Assembly: GCA_026119935.1 (NCBI GenBank)
Contig: JALRMH010000001.1
Span: 2,356,001-2,420,000 of the forward strand
Direction: 5' to 3'
From: Endothia cerciana
Taxonomy: Eukaryota > Ascomycota > Sordariomycetes > Diaporthales > Cryphonectriaceae
Length of the DNA stretch: 64,000 nt
Of this stretch, positions 44,545 to 54,983 are shown one piece after another. The position numbers and the translations under genes are program-made. The notes under the pieces were generated by a model. That model ran no database searches, was not told the origin of the DNA, and worked only from the letters and a program-made list of their open reading frames with translations. Each line of letters begins with the position of its first letter. Position 1 is the stretch's first letter.

Positions 44545-45390
44545 ATGAAACTCAACGAACACACTGGTGCGGACCCTGTGGAATCATTCTTAACTCACCG
44601 AGAGGTACTGATCTGAGTGTCTGCCCACAGCAATATCGACGCCAAAGGTGCTACTGGTGCCGTATGACCGCCGTCATGTCCCACGCTACCACGAGTGGAT
44701 GAGCGACCCGGTGAGCCTCAACCGCATTGCACAACAGAAGCCCCTGCACGACACAAAGCTGACCTCTTCACACAGGAAATACTAGAAGCCACGGCCTCCG
44801 AGCCGCTGACCCTAGAGGAGGAGTACGAGAACCAGGAGTCATGGCGCGCCTCCCATAACAAGCTCACCTTCATACTCTGCCGGCCCATCACCGACGGCCC
44901 TGAGCCTCTCACATTCGTCAACGCTGGTGAGGTTGATAGCTCGGAAAATATGGTGGGAGACATCAATTTCTTCCTGTATCCGGATGACGGGGACGGTGAG
45001 GAAGTAAGCGGTGCCGCGGGGAGCTCCTGCATCGGCGAGGTGGACATCATGATCGCCAGCCCGGGCGACAGGGGCAAGGGGCTAGGGAAGGCTGCTGTCT
45101 CGACACTCCTGCATTACATCTGGACAAACCTGGATGGAATCTCATCGGAATACCGGGCCGCAGCTGCGGGGACCGCGAAGGGGGAGGCGAGGCTGAGGCT
45201 CAAGCTGCTCATGGCGAAGATCAAGGCGACGAACGCGGGCAGCATCGCACTCTTCAAGCGCCTGGGCTTCGAGCAAGAGGGCGAGGTGAACTACTTTGGG
45301 GAAGTCAAGGTGGTCCTGAAGGACTTTGAGGGTATATCGGGGGCGCTTGAGAAATACAAGGTGGTGGAGTACAGCAGGCCGGTGAACTGA
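44545..45390 (+). CDS. GNAT N-acetyltransferase of the NAT9 family
   Basis: Exons are 44545-44566, 44631-44710 and 44776-45390, giving 238 residues. The spliced N-terminus reads MKLNEHTAISTPKVLLVPYD, then RRHVPRYHEWMSDPEILEAT, the conserved NAT9 opening. The acetyl-CoA-binding segment is IASPGDRGKGLGKAAV, the R/Q-x-x-G-x-G/A motif, and the end has SIALFKRLGFEQEGEVNYFGEV. Human NAT9 binds or stabilises microtubules. The substrate in fungi is not established, so the function is by family only. The first coding exon is 22 bases. The gene is 272 bases downstream of the tRNA synthetase, on the same strand. Confidence 0.9.
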
Positions 45391-45827
45391 CCCGTCTGCC
45401 AATGCCCCCACCTGGCCGTCTGGAATCTATTCTATCGCGCGCTATCAGTGCAACCAACCCTCAGGACCTTCTCTGTTGTCCTTCCGGCCCTCCTGATGAT
45501 GTACCTAAACATTACGATGGTAGCAAAGCTGGCCTATCCCACCCACTTCGGCCAGACCAGCATCGTCGCCCGCACCATCCTCCTCCAAAACTCAACATCA
45601 CCATTACCAACGTTCAGCATACGGCTTCAGACACAGCCTCGTCTGAAACTTCTCAGAATAGCAACATTCCAGGCGACGCATTGCTGCGTCCCATCCCGCC
45701 CACACACCCGTCTGGGGGAGGGAACTGAGCTTGAGAACCAGTTATCTTGGTGTCCAGCGTTCTCGCTCCCTTCTTCGACCTCTAAATCCAGCCGGCAGTC
45801 ATGGTGGTATTCGGACTCTCAACATTC
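45391..45827. other. Convergent intergenic region; no gene seen
   Basis: Between the 3' ends of the NAT9-like gene and the serine dehydratase. The frames seen here are shadows. No further feature. Confidence 0.6.
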
Positions 45828-46987
45828 TCAAATTTTCCAGCCCCAACCCCGCATATTTTTCTCTGGGATCTGGCGGTCCCTCATGCCTAGCAAACCAAAC
45901 TGCGCCTTGTACTTCTCCAGCATCCCGAGGCTGATGTTCGAGCCACCACAGACAACCACAACAATATTCTTTGAAGCCCACTCGCCGTCAGAAAGCCCTT
46001 TACCTAGATATTTCCTCAAATCCCCATTATACACCGTGGCAATCGTTGCACCACATGCATTCTCCACGAGCATTCTCGCATCATCGAGGAATTTTGACAG
46101 GGCCTCCACAGACTCCTTGTCCGTCACCAACGCACTGATGAGACCATCCCCCGCACGCCTGGTCCACGCAAACGTCTCCTCTGCGACCCTTATTGCTCCC
46201 AGTGACGTGGCAATCGTCGTGATAGCCGGAAGCGTCACCAGCTCTCCCGCCTTGACGCTGGCGTTGAGGCTGTTCCCCCCATGCGTTTCAATGGCAACCA
46301 CCTTGGGCGCGCCATACCCAGATGCCGTCAACTTCTGCACGCCCTGCATAATTCCGCACAACAGGCCGCCCCCGCCGACATTACAAATGATGCCGTCAAT
46401 CTTCCTGCCGAAGCCCTCGCCCACCTGTACCCGCAGCTCATCCACCATCGTCTCCACGCCATCCCAGATGTCCTTGTGGTCAAACGGCGGAACGTACACC
46501 GCCCTGGCCCCCGGGTACTTCCTCTCGAACTCGGGGATGATGACCTCACGCAGGTGCTTATCGGCCACGGCCCAGGTGTCCCCGATCTGCACGACGTCCG
46601 CGCCCAGGCCGCGCAGCTTGGCGATCATGTGCGGCAGCGTGCTCAGCGGCACGACGACGGTGGCCGGGCGGCCGAGCGTGTTGGCGGTCGTGATGCATGC
46701 TAGGCCGGCATTGCCGCCGGAGGAGGAGTAGAAATGGAGGTCCTGCGAGGATGGGGAGGACTCCACGGCACGGAGCATAAGGTTGCCTATGCCGCGGGAC
46801 TTGAAGGAGCCCGAGGGCTGGAGGTTTTCGAGCTTGAGATAGATGTTGCTGGGTCTCGTTAGCTTGGTCCAGGTGCGAACACCCAGTTCGGGCATAGTCA
46901 CCATCCTGCTGCCCGGGATAGGGGCGCCGAGAAGATACATGGCGTTTCGATCCAGGGCTGTGGCGGGTGTTTCGACGCAGATCCCAT
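45828..46987 (-). CDS. L-serine dehydratase (catabolic, PLP-dependent)
   Basis: Deaminates L-serine (often also L-threonine) to pyruvate and ammonia. Exons are 46902-46987 and 45828-46848, giving 368 residues. The longest open frame begins at 47111 but is misleading. The true first exon is in another frame, starting ATG at 46987: MGSASKHPPQPWIETP then SAPLSRAAGC. A 53-base intron with branch gctaacg joins it to NIYLKLENLQPSGSFKSRG. The PLP lysine is K in PSGSFKSRG, the substrate-binding loop is SSSGGNAGLA, and the phosphate-binding glycine loop is NVGGGGLLCG. The end VVVCGGSNISL is also family-typical. Reading the unspliced frame would replace the conserved WIETP start with an unrelated 70-residue leader. 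Confidence 0.93.
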
Positions 46988-49310
46988 CGTTGCGAGTTAT
47001 GGCCCAGCCCGGGTCGTATAACCGGCGGCCAGAGACCTCCTTCGCGCTCTTTTCCTCGGGTTCTCCCGAAAGGAATGATAAAGTCTCACGGTTATTCCTT
47101 GTAGGTATCATGAACGACTGGTTGCTGGGGTAAACATAGGGGCGTGAAAGGCGACCTCGATGTACTGTATGAAAATTCCAGCCTACCGCCCCCTCCAGCC
47201 AAAACGTGCTCTTTCTAACAACAAGTTCGATTATATATAAATCTTACATTCGGAAGTCATCGGGCAGAGCCTTCGTCTTTGTATCAGACTTCGCAGCTGC
47301 GCACTTGAGCGGTGCGCACCGGGCCTCTGGTCGGAGCCGGTGTCACTAACTCCAAAACAAAGGATGCTCGCCTAGGCCAGCCTCCTGTACCCGCTCCGAG
47401 ATCGCTCCACACACAAGCTACCAGAATCAACGATGGAATAATTTCCAAGGTCGAATATAATGTTGACTTGTCACTCAATGCAAAGAGACCCGCGCCACAG
47501 CCTTTTGCTGATAGAGTATTGTGAATCACACCAAAGGCACACAGGCTCTGAGGCTCTTGGCAGAGGCAAGATGGAGATACGAAGCTCTCGACCTGATGAA
47601 GGCAATAGAGGCGAGGTGGCACAGACCATGTGGGACATAACAAGAAGCATACCAAAGCTGTTATCCGGCTTTAGAAGCTTCGAAGCCAAAAATCCTTGCC
47701 ACAGGCCCCCCACACATTTAAATCATATCCTTCTCATCCTAGATCTGTGCTGCTTATCCTTCTCTATCTTGGGTCCATTGCTTGTTGGACTGACTATTTG
47801 TCTGTTGTTTTTGCAGTGCGAGAGTCCAGAATATAGTAATCTTGGCCGTTTTCTGTAGACTTTGACCAAGTAAACTTGTGGGAGTGATAGACTAGACATC
47901 AGTCCAAAAGTATCCCTTCGCTTTTCACACAGCAGAGCCCAGGGCTGAACACCTCATTTGTTCGGAGTCTTTCAGGCCTAGATAACTAGGAGATTTTCAG
48001 AAAAGGAAGGAGAGGGGGGGGGGGGTGATTTTGGCCTCCGGATAGTATAGACCTCAGCCTTCAACTGAATTGGCATGGTCTCCCTACCTTGTGTTCCTGG
48101 ATGATTCCCAATATCAGCTTCTCACGGCATTTTGGAATCACTTGCTGGAAAACTACACCAACTACCCTTACTTAGCGGCTCCATAAGCCCATTGGGACAC
48201 CAACTGCAGCAAGTTCACAATTTGTCTTTGGCTGACTGTCTTCTCGGCCTTTGCCTGCCCTGACTGGTTCTTTAAGCTCTTCCATTCAGTGAATGGTTCT
48301 TTCCAAGAACCTCTCAGTTGAGATCCGATTTATTCTTGAGGCAACTATCTCGTCACCCTCTATCAGAATTTGTATTTGGCTTTCTTAAACGTTTTAGTGC
48401 TGATGTTGTAAAATATGGAAAGCCTTCACTAACCTTTGAAGAAAAGTTCATACACGGGCCATCTATCTAGGTCATGGAATCCCGTTCTATTGTCTTCAGA
48501 TAAAATTCTTTCCTGAGGACTGGCAGCCGAGTCTGCTATTTGCAATTTCGACACTACACTTCCACCAAGCTTCCACTCTGAACTTCCATTCTGAACTTCT
48601 ACACAACTCTGAGCTTTGATACCCTCTGAATTTCCACTCTATATTGACTTCCCATTCTACACTCCTTCTACACTTCAACGTTATACTGTGGTCATCCAGT
48701 CTTTTGCCTCATGCTACGGAAGCAGATACATACACTTTGAATTTCTTTCTGTCGGCTTTGCTGAAAATCTCAAATCATCTCTCCAGCATGCCTGCTCAAT
48801 ACAGAGTCTGCATTCCCCTGTCTCTGCAGGAGTGGGAATCTGTTCATGACTTTATTATATCCTTCTAGTACAATCAACACACAGCCTGCATTTCTATCCT
48901 TCTTGTTCGAACACAGCGCTCCAGAAAGCCTCTATTAGGTCAGACCTCTCGGTGAGTGAGTAATTGTCCATAGTTCTAGCTGGCCAAAGGTTGGTTCAAC
49001 CATCAATGAATCATGGTAAAAGTTACTTCGGAATGTTAGAACCAATCCCATTTCTGTAGCACTGGCAATTTTATCATGATCAAGCTCCCCTGTTGCCGTT
49101 AATTTCCACCCCATCGTTGTTAATGCTCACCATATCGTCACCAAGCTTCATCCGGCAACAACTCAAGCCTGGCGGACCCTTCCGGAACTTCTCTTGACGA
49201 CTAAGTACAGTACAAAAATGTAGAACCTCTCTTGACAACTAACCATAGCACACAAAATTGTTTTCAAAACCTTAACTGACCAAACAACAGAAGGTCACAA
49301 TCTTTTCAGG
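46988..49310. other. Gene-poor stretch of 2.3 kb
   Basis: No recognisable gene. A G run lies at 48016-48026. The section 47870-49260 is richer in A and T than the flanking genes. Imperfect tandem repeats lie at about 48560-48680. The right end should contain the promoter and leader of the large disordered-protein gene; the sequence just before its start codon (ttttcagg) looks like an acceptor, so a 5' leader intron is possible. Confidence 0.5.
48560..48680 (+). repeat. Imperfect tandem repeat of an ACTTCCA(c/t)TCTGA motif
   Basis: Units such as ttccactctgaac and ttccattctgaac follow each other and then decay into variants (ttctacacaactctgagc; tttccactctatat; ttcccattctaca). It reads as an old degenerate minisatellite and overlaps no gene. 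Confidence 0.6.
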
Positions 49311-52300
49311 ATGCCACCCCGAAGAGCCGGAAACAATCCTTCTGCACACAGCAACTCTGGTGGGGGTGGTGGGCGAGCAAATCCACCACCAGCCAACAGA
49401 GTTCCTCGCAGGGTAACAAGCATCTCCTTCGCGACTATTGTGCCAGTTGATCCTGCACAAAGTAGAGCTGCCCAGGCAGCCGCCAGAGAAGGGAACCTAA
49501 CTGTCCGTTTCGCGCCATTTTCGCTCGACAACCCTCCTGTTGACGACGAGCCCGTCGAGATCTCAGACTCCAGCGACAACGACAGCAACATGGACGCCGA
49601 GAACGAGGCCAACGAGAACCCAAACGTTTCCAACGTGGCTCCTCGTCCGAGCAACAAGAAGTCGGACGTCGCCTTCCCTCAGCGGCATGGCGACTCCAAG
49701 TCCAAGGAGAAGGTCGTCGACCTGACCAACGACGATGATCCCCTCGCTTCGCCCACGCCTGGCGGTCCACCTACTTCCAGCCACAAGCAGTCCATTGGCT
49801 TCATCCTGAATGACAACCCAACCGCGACTCCAACTCGAGCCAACAATGGCTCCGAGGGCGCCCAGGCTCCTTCGATGCCCCAAGGTACGAGCACCTGGGA
49901 GTCCCTCTCGCGGCTGTCCACGTCTGCTGGTGTTCTTCGGCGGGACCAGATCGACCAGGCCCAACCCTACCCGGCTCAGGCCTCCCAGTCTCGCGCTCCT
50001 GCTGCCCCTCCTCAGACTCGCGATCCTGAGGTTCGATCCACCCGAGCTCAGCCTGCCCCGGCGCAGACTCGGCGTAACAATATGGGTGTCCCATCGCAGC
50101 AGCGACAAGTGCCCCCTGCCAGAGGCCAGCACGGTCCGTCCGTGCCTGAGCTTCAAGGGCCTCTTGCGCCTAGCCTCCCATTCTCAACCAGGCTCTCACA
50201 GCAGGGCATTACTCGGCTCCATGCCCAGATGGAGGCCATCGATGTCCGCAGCTTGCCGCCACCCCCGCCTCGCCCGTCCGGGGAATTGACCGATGAGGAG
50301 TGGAGCTTCGTCATTACCTCGGTCGAAGCCCGTCGCCGTGCAGCCCAGCTGCTGAACCCTTCGGCTGCAACTCAGGGCGCTGGTGCCCCTCCTCGTGGCG
50401 ATCTCTTTACCAACCCTCGATTGACGGGCACAGGTGTCTCGGGCGGCGACACCTCGCCGAGCTTCCTACTGAGTACCAGCCGCCCGGTCCCGACTGCTCG
50501 TCGTGATGTTTTCAGGACTCCTCCTCCTTCCGCTGCTGCCTACGGTGCCCCAGTTACGTCTCGCGATGACAAATCATCCAAATCTCAGACAACCGCTAGC
50601 CGCAAGGGCAAAGCAAGCTTGAAGCGCCGTTCTGGAACGTGCAGAGACGAGACGGCCCATAAGCAAGATCGCGATGCTGACGACGACACCGACACCGACA
50701 CCGACACCGACAATAATGACGCCCTAGCCAACCTCGCCTTCTTCAGAAAGCGCAAGAGGACTAGGAACACGGCGAAGACCGGCCAAAACAGTGGTCAGAA
50801 GGGGAGCGGTCCTTTGGAGCGCTCGAATGCAGGTGGCCGAGCTGATCAGACGGAGCATAGCGCTGCTCACAATGTCCTGACCGGACTTACTAGAGCTCAC
50901 GGCCTTCGACGGGGCACCAGTGCCTCGCTCAGCGGCACCTCAGAGATTGATCAGAAGTCCGAGGGAAAGGAGCACGATGTTCGGCCCGGTGTCAAGGATG
51001 CCCTAGCCCCCTCTGGAGCTGCGCAGGATGACGATGAGATCAGGATCCTGAATGATGCCGGGGTGGGGCAGAATGCCAACATCTGCAAGCGAGAGAAGGA
51101 CATCGAGGACGAGGACGAGAGCCCAGCCAACAAGTATTCGATGCAACTGCGAAAGCGTGCTCGTCTGACTTACAACGAGGCGGCTATTGGTGCGCACAGT
51201 TCAGCGGGCGGTGATGAGAGTGAGAACGATAATGGCGATGTGATGGAATGTCTCTCGCGAGATGACAGCGGAACATACGGTGTGCATAGCTCGGCAGGTC
51301 GTCCTCTGAAGCCCTGGAATAAGGGCTACAAGCGAAGCAGGGTCCAGTACCCCAAGCACACGAAGATTGTCACCCTGCCCATTCCTACCGTGGCCATGCG
51401 GTTTTTTAAGCGTCCTGATGACCCTTCGGATCCCATCGACGACAGGAACTTCTTTACCGGACAGGTAGAGCGTAGGGGTTGGAATGGAGGCGAACAGTCG
51501 CTGCGATATATCGCGGTGCCTATCGAGGTGCGAGAGCGGATCTACTGCGAACTTCTGGTCGCCAAGGGCCCCGTCAGCGTCAAGTCCGGCTGGTCGCAAG
51601 TCTTCCCCCGCCAGCCACAGCGGTTGGACATCCACCCTCAGATCCTCAGAACCAGCCGTCAGATCTACGGAGAGGCTGTCAAGGTCTTGTACGGCGGAAA
51701 CACTTACCGGTACGTCCTTCGCGACAACGCCAAGATGGTCAAGTTTGAGGGTCACAAGCCCTACGAGCCGACCATCAACCTGAACAAGCACATTGCCGAC
51801 TTTCGGTGCTTGCAGCTGGGCCTCGAGCCTAACCGAACGGGTGCAGCGTACGGCCTCGACGTACGCAACGCGATATTCAAGCTGGAGAGCTCTGGCGCCA
51901 GGTTGTACAAGCTCACGCTCGACGTGTCGCCCCGCAAGGATGGAGACAAGGTGACTATGGCCGAGTTCTTCACGCACAAGTACGGCGTTCTCGGCGCGCT
52001 GAAGGGGCTGGATGCCAAATATATCCATATCAACGTGTTTCTCCAGCAGACGAACGCAGAGACGGCCAAGAACATTCGCATGATCATCGACAAGCGTCCT
52101 GACATCGACAACCAGGACAGCCGCAACCAGAAGTGCCGCCAGAAGAAGGCCACGCAGGAGATGCTGAGCCCCGAAGATGAGAACCGCCGCGCCAAGGAGG
52201 AGCTGAGGGAGGAGGCTGATGCCGAGGTCTACAAACAGCTGAACCGGCTGTCTTCGCGTCTGGAGAATGCCGTCAACAAGGGAGCCGCGTGGGTCGTGCG

Positions 52301-52406
52301 TCGTGGTTGGTTTGAGGAGTTTGACGCTGAATTTGAGCCTCGCAAGACTTCTTTGGCAGGAATGTGCGGAGCCGACAACAAGGGTGACAAGAATTATGGA
52401 AAGTGA
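49311..52406 (+). CDS. Large disordered protein with a C-terminal fungal 2EXR/F-box-like domain
   Basis: Single exon, 1031 residues, no known function. The first 700 residues are low complexity: glycine/proline start (MPPRRAGNNPSAHSNSGGGG), acidic/serine stretches (VEISDSSDNDSN), many P/Q/R segments, basic patches (RKGKASLKRRSG; FRKRKRTRNTA, likely nuclear signals) and a DTDTDTDT run near residue 460. The last 330 residues are folded-looking: YIAVPIEVRERIYCELL, ILRTSRQIYGEAVKVLYGGN, and later strand/helix pairs. The P..VR.RIY..LL opening and the R..R.IY.EA...LY..N segment are typical of the fungal-expanded 2EXR/F-box-like family. A nuclear protein with a binding module is a guess. Codon use matches a real gene for its full length. 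Confidence 0.82.
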   Translation: MPPRRAGNNPSAHSNSGGGGGRANPPPANRVPRRVTSISFATIVPVDPAQSRAAQAAAREGNLTVRFAPFSLDNPPVDDEPVEISDSSDNDSNMDAENEANENPNVSNVAPRPSNKKSDVAFPQRHGDSKSKEKVVDLTNDDDPLASPTPGGPPTSSHKQSIGFILNDNPTATPTRANNGSEGAQAPSMPQGTSTWESLSRLSTSAGVLRRDQIDQAQPYPAQASQSRAPAAPPQTRDPEVRSTRAQPAPAQTRRNNMGVPSQQRQVPPARGQHGPSVPELQGPLAPSLPFSTRLSQQGITRLHAQMEAIDVRSLPPPPPRPSGELTDEEWSFVITSVEARRRAAQLLNPSAATQGAGAPPRGDLFTNPRLTGTGVSGGDTSPSFLLSTSRPVPTARRDVFRTPPPSAAAYGAPVTSRDDKSSKSQTTASRKGKASLKRRSGTCRDETAHKQDRDADDDTDTDTDTDNNDALANLAFFRKRKRTRNTAKTGQNSGQKGSGPLERSNAGGRADQTEHSAAHNVLTGLTRAHGLRRGTSASLSGTSEIDQKSEGKEHDVRPGVKDALAPSGAAQDDDEIRILNDAGVGQNANICKREKDIEDEDESPANKYSMQLRKRARLTYNEAAIGAHSSAGGDESENDNGDVMECLSRDDSGTYGVHSSAGRPLKPWNKGYKRSRVQYPKHTKIVTLPIPTVAMRFFKRPDDPSDPIDDRNFFTGQVERRGWNGGEQSLRYIAVPIEVRERIYCELLVAKGPVSVKSGWSQVFPRQPQRLDIHPQILRTSRQIYGEAVKVLYGGNTYRYVLRDNAKMVKFEGHKPYEPTINLNKHIADFRCLQLGLEPNRTGAAYGLDVRNAIFKLESSGARLYKLTLDVSPRKDGDKVTMAEFFTHKYGVLGALKGLDAKYIHINVFLQQTNAETAKNIRMIIDKRPDIDNQDSRNQKCRQKKATQEMLSPEDENRRAKEELREEADAEVYKQLNRLSSRLENAVNKGAAWVVRRGWFEEFDAEFEPRKTSLAGMCGADNKGDKNYGK

Positions 52407-53040
52407 GCTAGCTTGATGACAACGGACGGGCAAAAATGGGGTGGTTTGGTGGCGGCGGACGGACCAAAGTGAGGTGGTTTGGTGACGACGGACGGGTTTA
52501 CTTTTGGGGTTCGTGTAAAACAGTTGACAGTAGCCTCGATACGAGGCACTCGGTGGCATTCGAGGACCTTCCGCCCACCGATGAATTTATATCCTTTCGC
52601 CACCCTTGAAGGCTTCCATGGACTTCCATCCTTGCAAATGATTTCTCAATTTGTCAAAGACTTTATATCTAAAGATGCTGGCTGTCAGCGACGTCGAGCA
52701 AGAGACGCCTAAGCTCCCTAGGACAGGCTGAGTACCGAATCATTTACATATTGGAAAGGGCCACTGCCTTCACATTAGACGGTAGGGTGATGTTTGAGAG
52801 TGAATCTCAGACAGTATCTCATTATTAGGGTAGCCGGTGTCCTGTATTGGGCGGCCGGTTGCCATGGAGTGCAGCATTGGATCTGAGATAGGTAGGGTCA
52901 TACCTGTTGATGAGTAAATCTGCCTGTATTTTCCATCCCGTGGTATCATAGCCTTGAACAAGTACCAAAATTTACGGCCGCCTTTCCCATCTCATCGATC
53001 CAACGTGCTACCGATATCCCCCGAATCAGAGAAGACTCTT
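52407..53040. other. Convergent intergenic region with a short tandem repeat
   Basis: Between the 3' end of the disordered-protein gene and that of the polymerase delta subunit gene. The repeat at 52418-52499 is listed separately. No coding signal. Confidence 0.6.
52418..52499 (+). repeat. Imperfect tandem repeat in the 3' region, unit about 33 bases
   Basis: Two full copies and one partial copy of a unit with the core g(t/a)gRcRRcggacgg, separated by ggggtggtttg or gaggtggtttg. It begins about 12 bases after the stop codon of the disordered-protein gene, so it is probably transcribed in its 3' untranslated region. Confidence 0.75.
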
Positions 53041-54689
53041 TCATGACGCTGAGATCTTCACCCGCGATACATCCAAGGTTTCTGAGTCGACGAGAACGAT
53101 TTCCTTCGACACGGAGAACGATGGCACCGCGACCAGTCGCACCGTCTGACCATCAGGACCTGATATGACCCGCGAACCAAACTCTGGCTGACAGCCAACG
53201 AAGTAGACATGAGGGCATTCCTTCATGACGAAAGGGTTGTCATCCCGGAAAGGATAACTCCACAATGTATCTGGTGCAGTCGGGGCACTACAGCGCCACC
53301 GGCACATTGCTTCCATCATGCCCAGCCTATCGTCACTATCCACGTACTTGAAGATGTCATCCACGTTCTGGCCTCCTGTCGCAAACAGCCGCCAGCCATC
53401 CACCTCTCCTTCCCATGGGTTTGTCACGGCGTCGAGCCAGCCCCTCTCGTCGGAATTGGGCGCCGCAGTAAACGCTCGTGACTTCGGGAACATGGCCGTG
53501 TGTATGGGCTGCTGTGGGAAACTCGCGTTGGCCGGATCATGTCCGCCTGGTAGCAGAGTGACCGGCAGGTTAGGTAGCAGCTCGGAGAGAAAGTCGTCAA
53601 ATATCTGCGAGGGGAGTGCGTTGTACGAGCTCGAGTCGTAGCCGTACTTCTTTGATGGTGCTATCTTATCTGTAGCAGACTCACTGGCGTGCGGATTGAC
53701 GGCAGCTATTGAATTGCCGGCGATGATAAGCCTGCTGATCTGTGAGAGTTCTGCCTGTGCGTTGGGGTCCAGAGCCTCCCCCAGGAGATACTCTAGGAGC
53801 AGGTTCAGTTCCAGAGCGTATGATGTGTCGTCACCAGAGAAGTTGAGGCCAGAGACGATGGCAATCTTGCCGCCTGTTCCTGATGAAGGGGCGTCTGTCA
53901 TCTCAACATCTCCCCCTTTTGCGTTTGTCTTGCCCTTAGCCGAGCCATTGGTGCTGACCGATTTTGTGACAGCCCATCGCTCTGGTTGGGGAGGCAAGTC
54001 CGCGAACTTCACATCGATGACCTCGAAGTCTCCGCCTGCGTTCTCCGTCCCCATGACAGCAACGATGCAGCCTGTCACCAGCATGTTTGATTTCAAAAAG
54101 TCGCCAGTCAGCCGAAGCCGGCCCGAGTCATCTTCGAGCATGACGGAATCACGGTCATCGTTAGAGAAGTACCTCGTTACAGAGGTCGGTGCAGAGATCC
54201 AGCGCTGTTGGTTGCGTCAGCCGAACAAACTTGTCGCCGTGCCCGGATTACTGCAACGTGAGGGAAGGGACCCACATCTTTGGATACATCGTCCAGAATG
54301 TTTGGCTTCAACGGCATGTCCATGTAGACCGTCCCTGCGACCCAGCACAGCTCGCCCTGGCGCACGTCCAGCACCCGGCTGACCTTCCTTGCCGTCTCGC
54401 CTCCGATGACAGTGCCCTCCCACGCGGCCTCGGCAACCTCCTCAACAGCAGGCTTGATCTGTGTCAGTCGCAAGAAGTAGGTATCTGCATACTGCTGCTG
54501 ATAGCTCCGCCCCTTCTCAAGCTTAAAGGTGTCAAGGGGCTTATAGCTTGACTGGGCCCGCTCGAGAGGCTCCTCCGGCGCGTCGCCGCTAGACAAGACT
54601 TAGCCACTGGAAAGCGGACAAGGGAGCAACACTGGTACGTACGAGGGCTTCTGAAGAAGCGCCGACTCTATCTCGCCGAGGCTGACCAT
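53041..54689 (-). CDS. pol31: DNA polymerase delta small subunit (B subunit)
   Basis: Non-catalytic B subunit that links the polymerase delta catalytic subunit to the C subunit in replication and repair; nuclear. Exons are 54643-54689, 54276-54588 and 53041-54204, giving 507 residues. The spliced start is MVSLGEIESALLQKPSGDAP. Then comes the typical YKPLDTFKLEKGRSYQQQYAD and FLRLTQIKP, the OB fold (VMLEDDSGRLRLTG), and the inactive calcineurin-like phosphoesterase domain (KIAIVSGLNFSG; LLPNLPVTLLPGGHDPANASFPQQPIH; SDDRLGMMEAMCRWRCSAPTAPDTLW). The inserted KGKTNAKGGDVEMTDA linker is low complexity. It shares a short divergent promoter with the Ytm1 gene. Confidence 0.95.
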
Positions 54690-54983
54690 CCCTACTGTGG
54701 TCCCTGGCTGAAGTGCGGGAGAGCTTGAAGATCTGTCCGGAGGTAGAGCTTGGCATGAAGTCGCTTGACGCGTCGAGAAGGACGCTGGACGCGTACGGAT
54801 TTAAATGGGCTAGCGACGTGGGGCAAGGCTAGCCGCATCGACAGGGGTCGCAAGGCTCAGTAATAAAAAAATAAAAAATAAAATAAAAAAAAGTTTCTGT
54901 ACCGTGGTACCCACTTCGAATGCTCTTCTGCGCCAAAACGGCCGTAATTGCTATCTTGTCGCAACACCACAAACCACGACAAG
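54690..54983. promoter_or_regulatory. Divergent promoter region with a poly(A) tract
   Basis: The 294 bases between the pol31 and ytm1 start codons contain an A-rich run at about 54863-54893 (A runs broken by single T). Such dA:dT tracts exclude nucleosomes in fungal promoters, so this may serve both genes. That role is inferred. Confidence 0.55.

Noticed and set aside
45448..46731. 427-residue plus-strand open frame
   Set aside because: Antisense shadow of the serine dehydratase, which has all PLP-enzyme motifs.
51201..52559. 452-residue minus-strand open frame
   Set aside because: Antisense shadow of the 2EXR-like domain of the large disordered protein.
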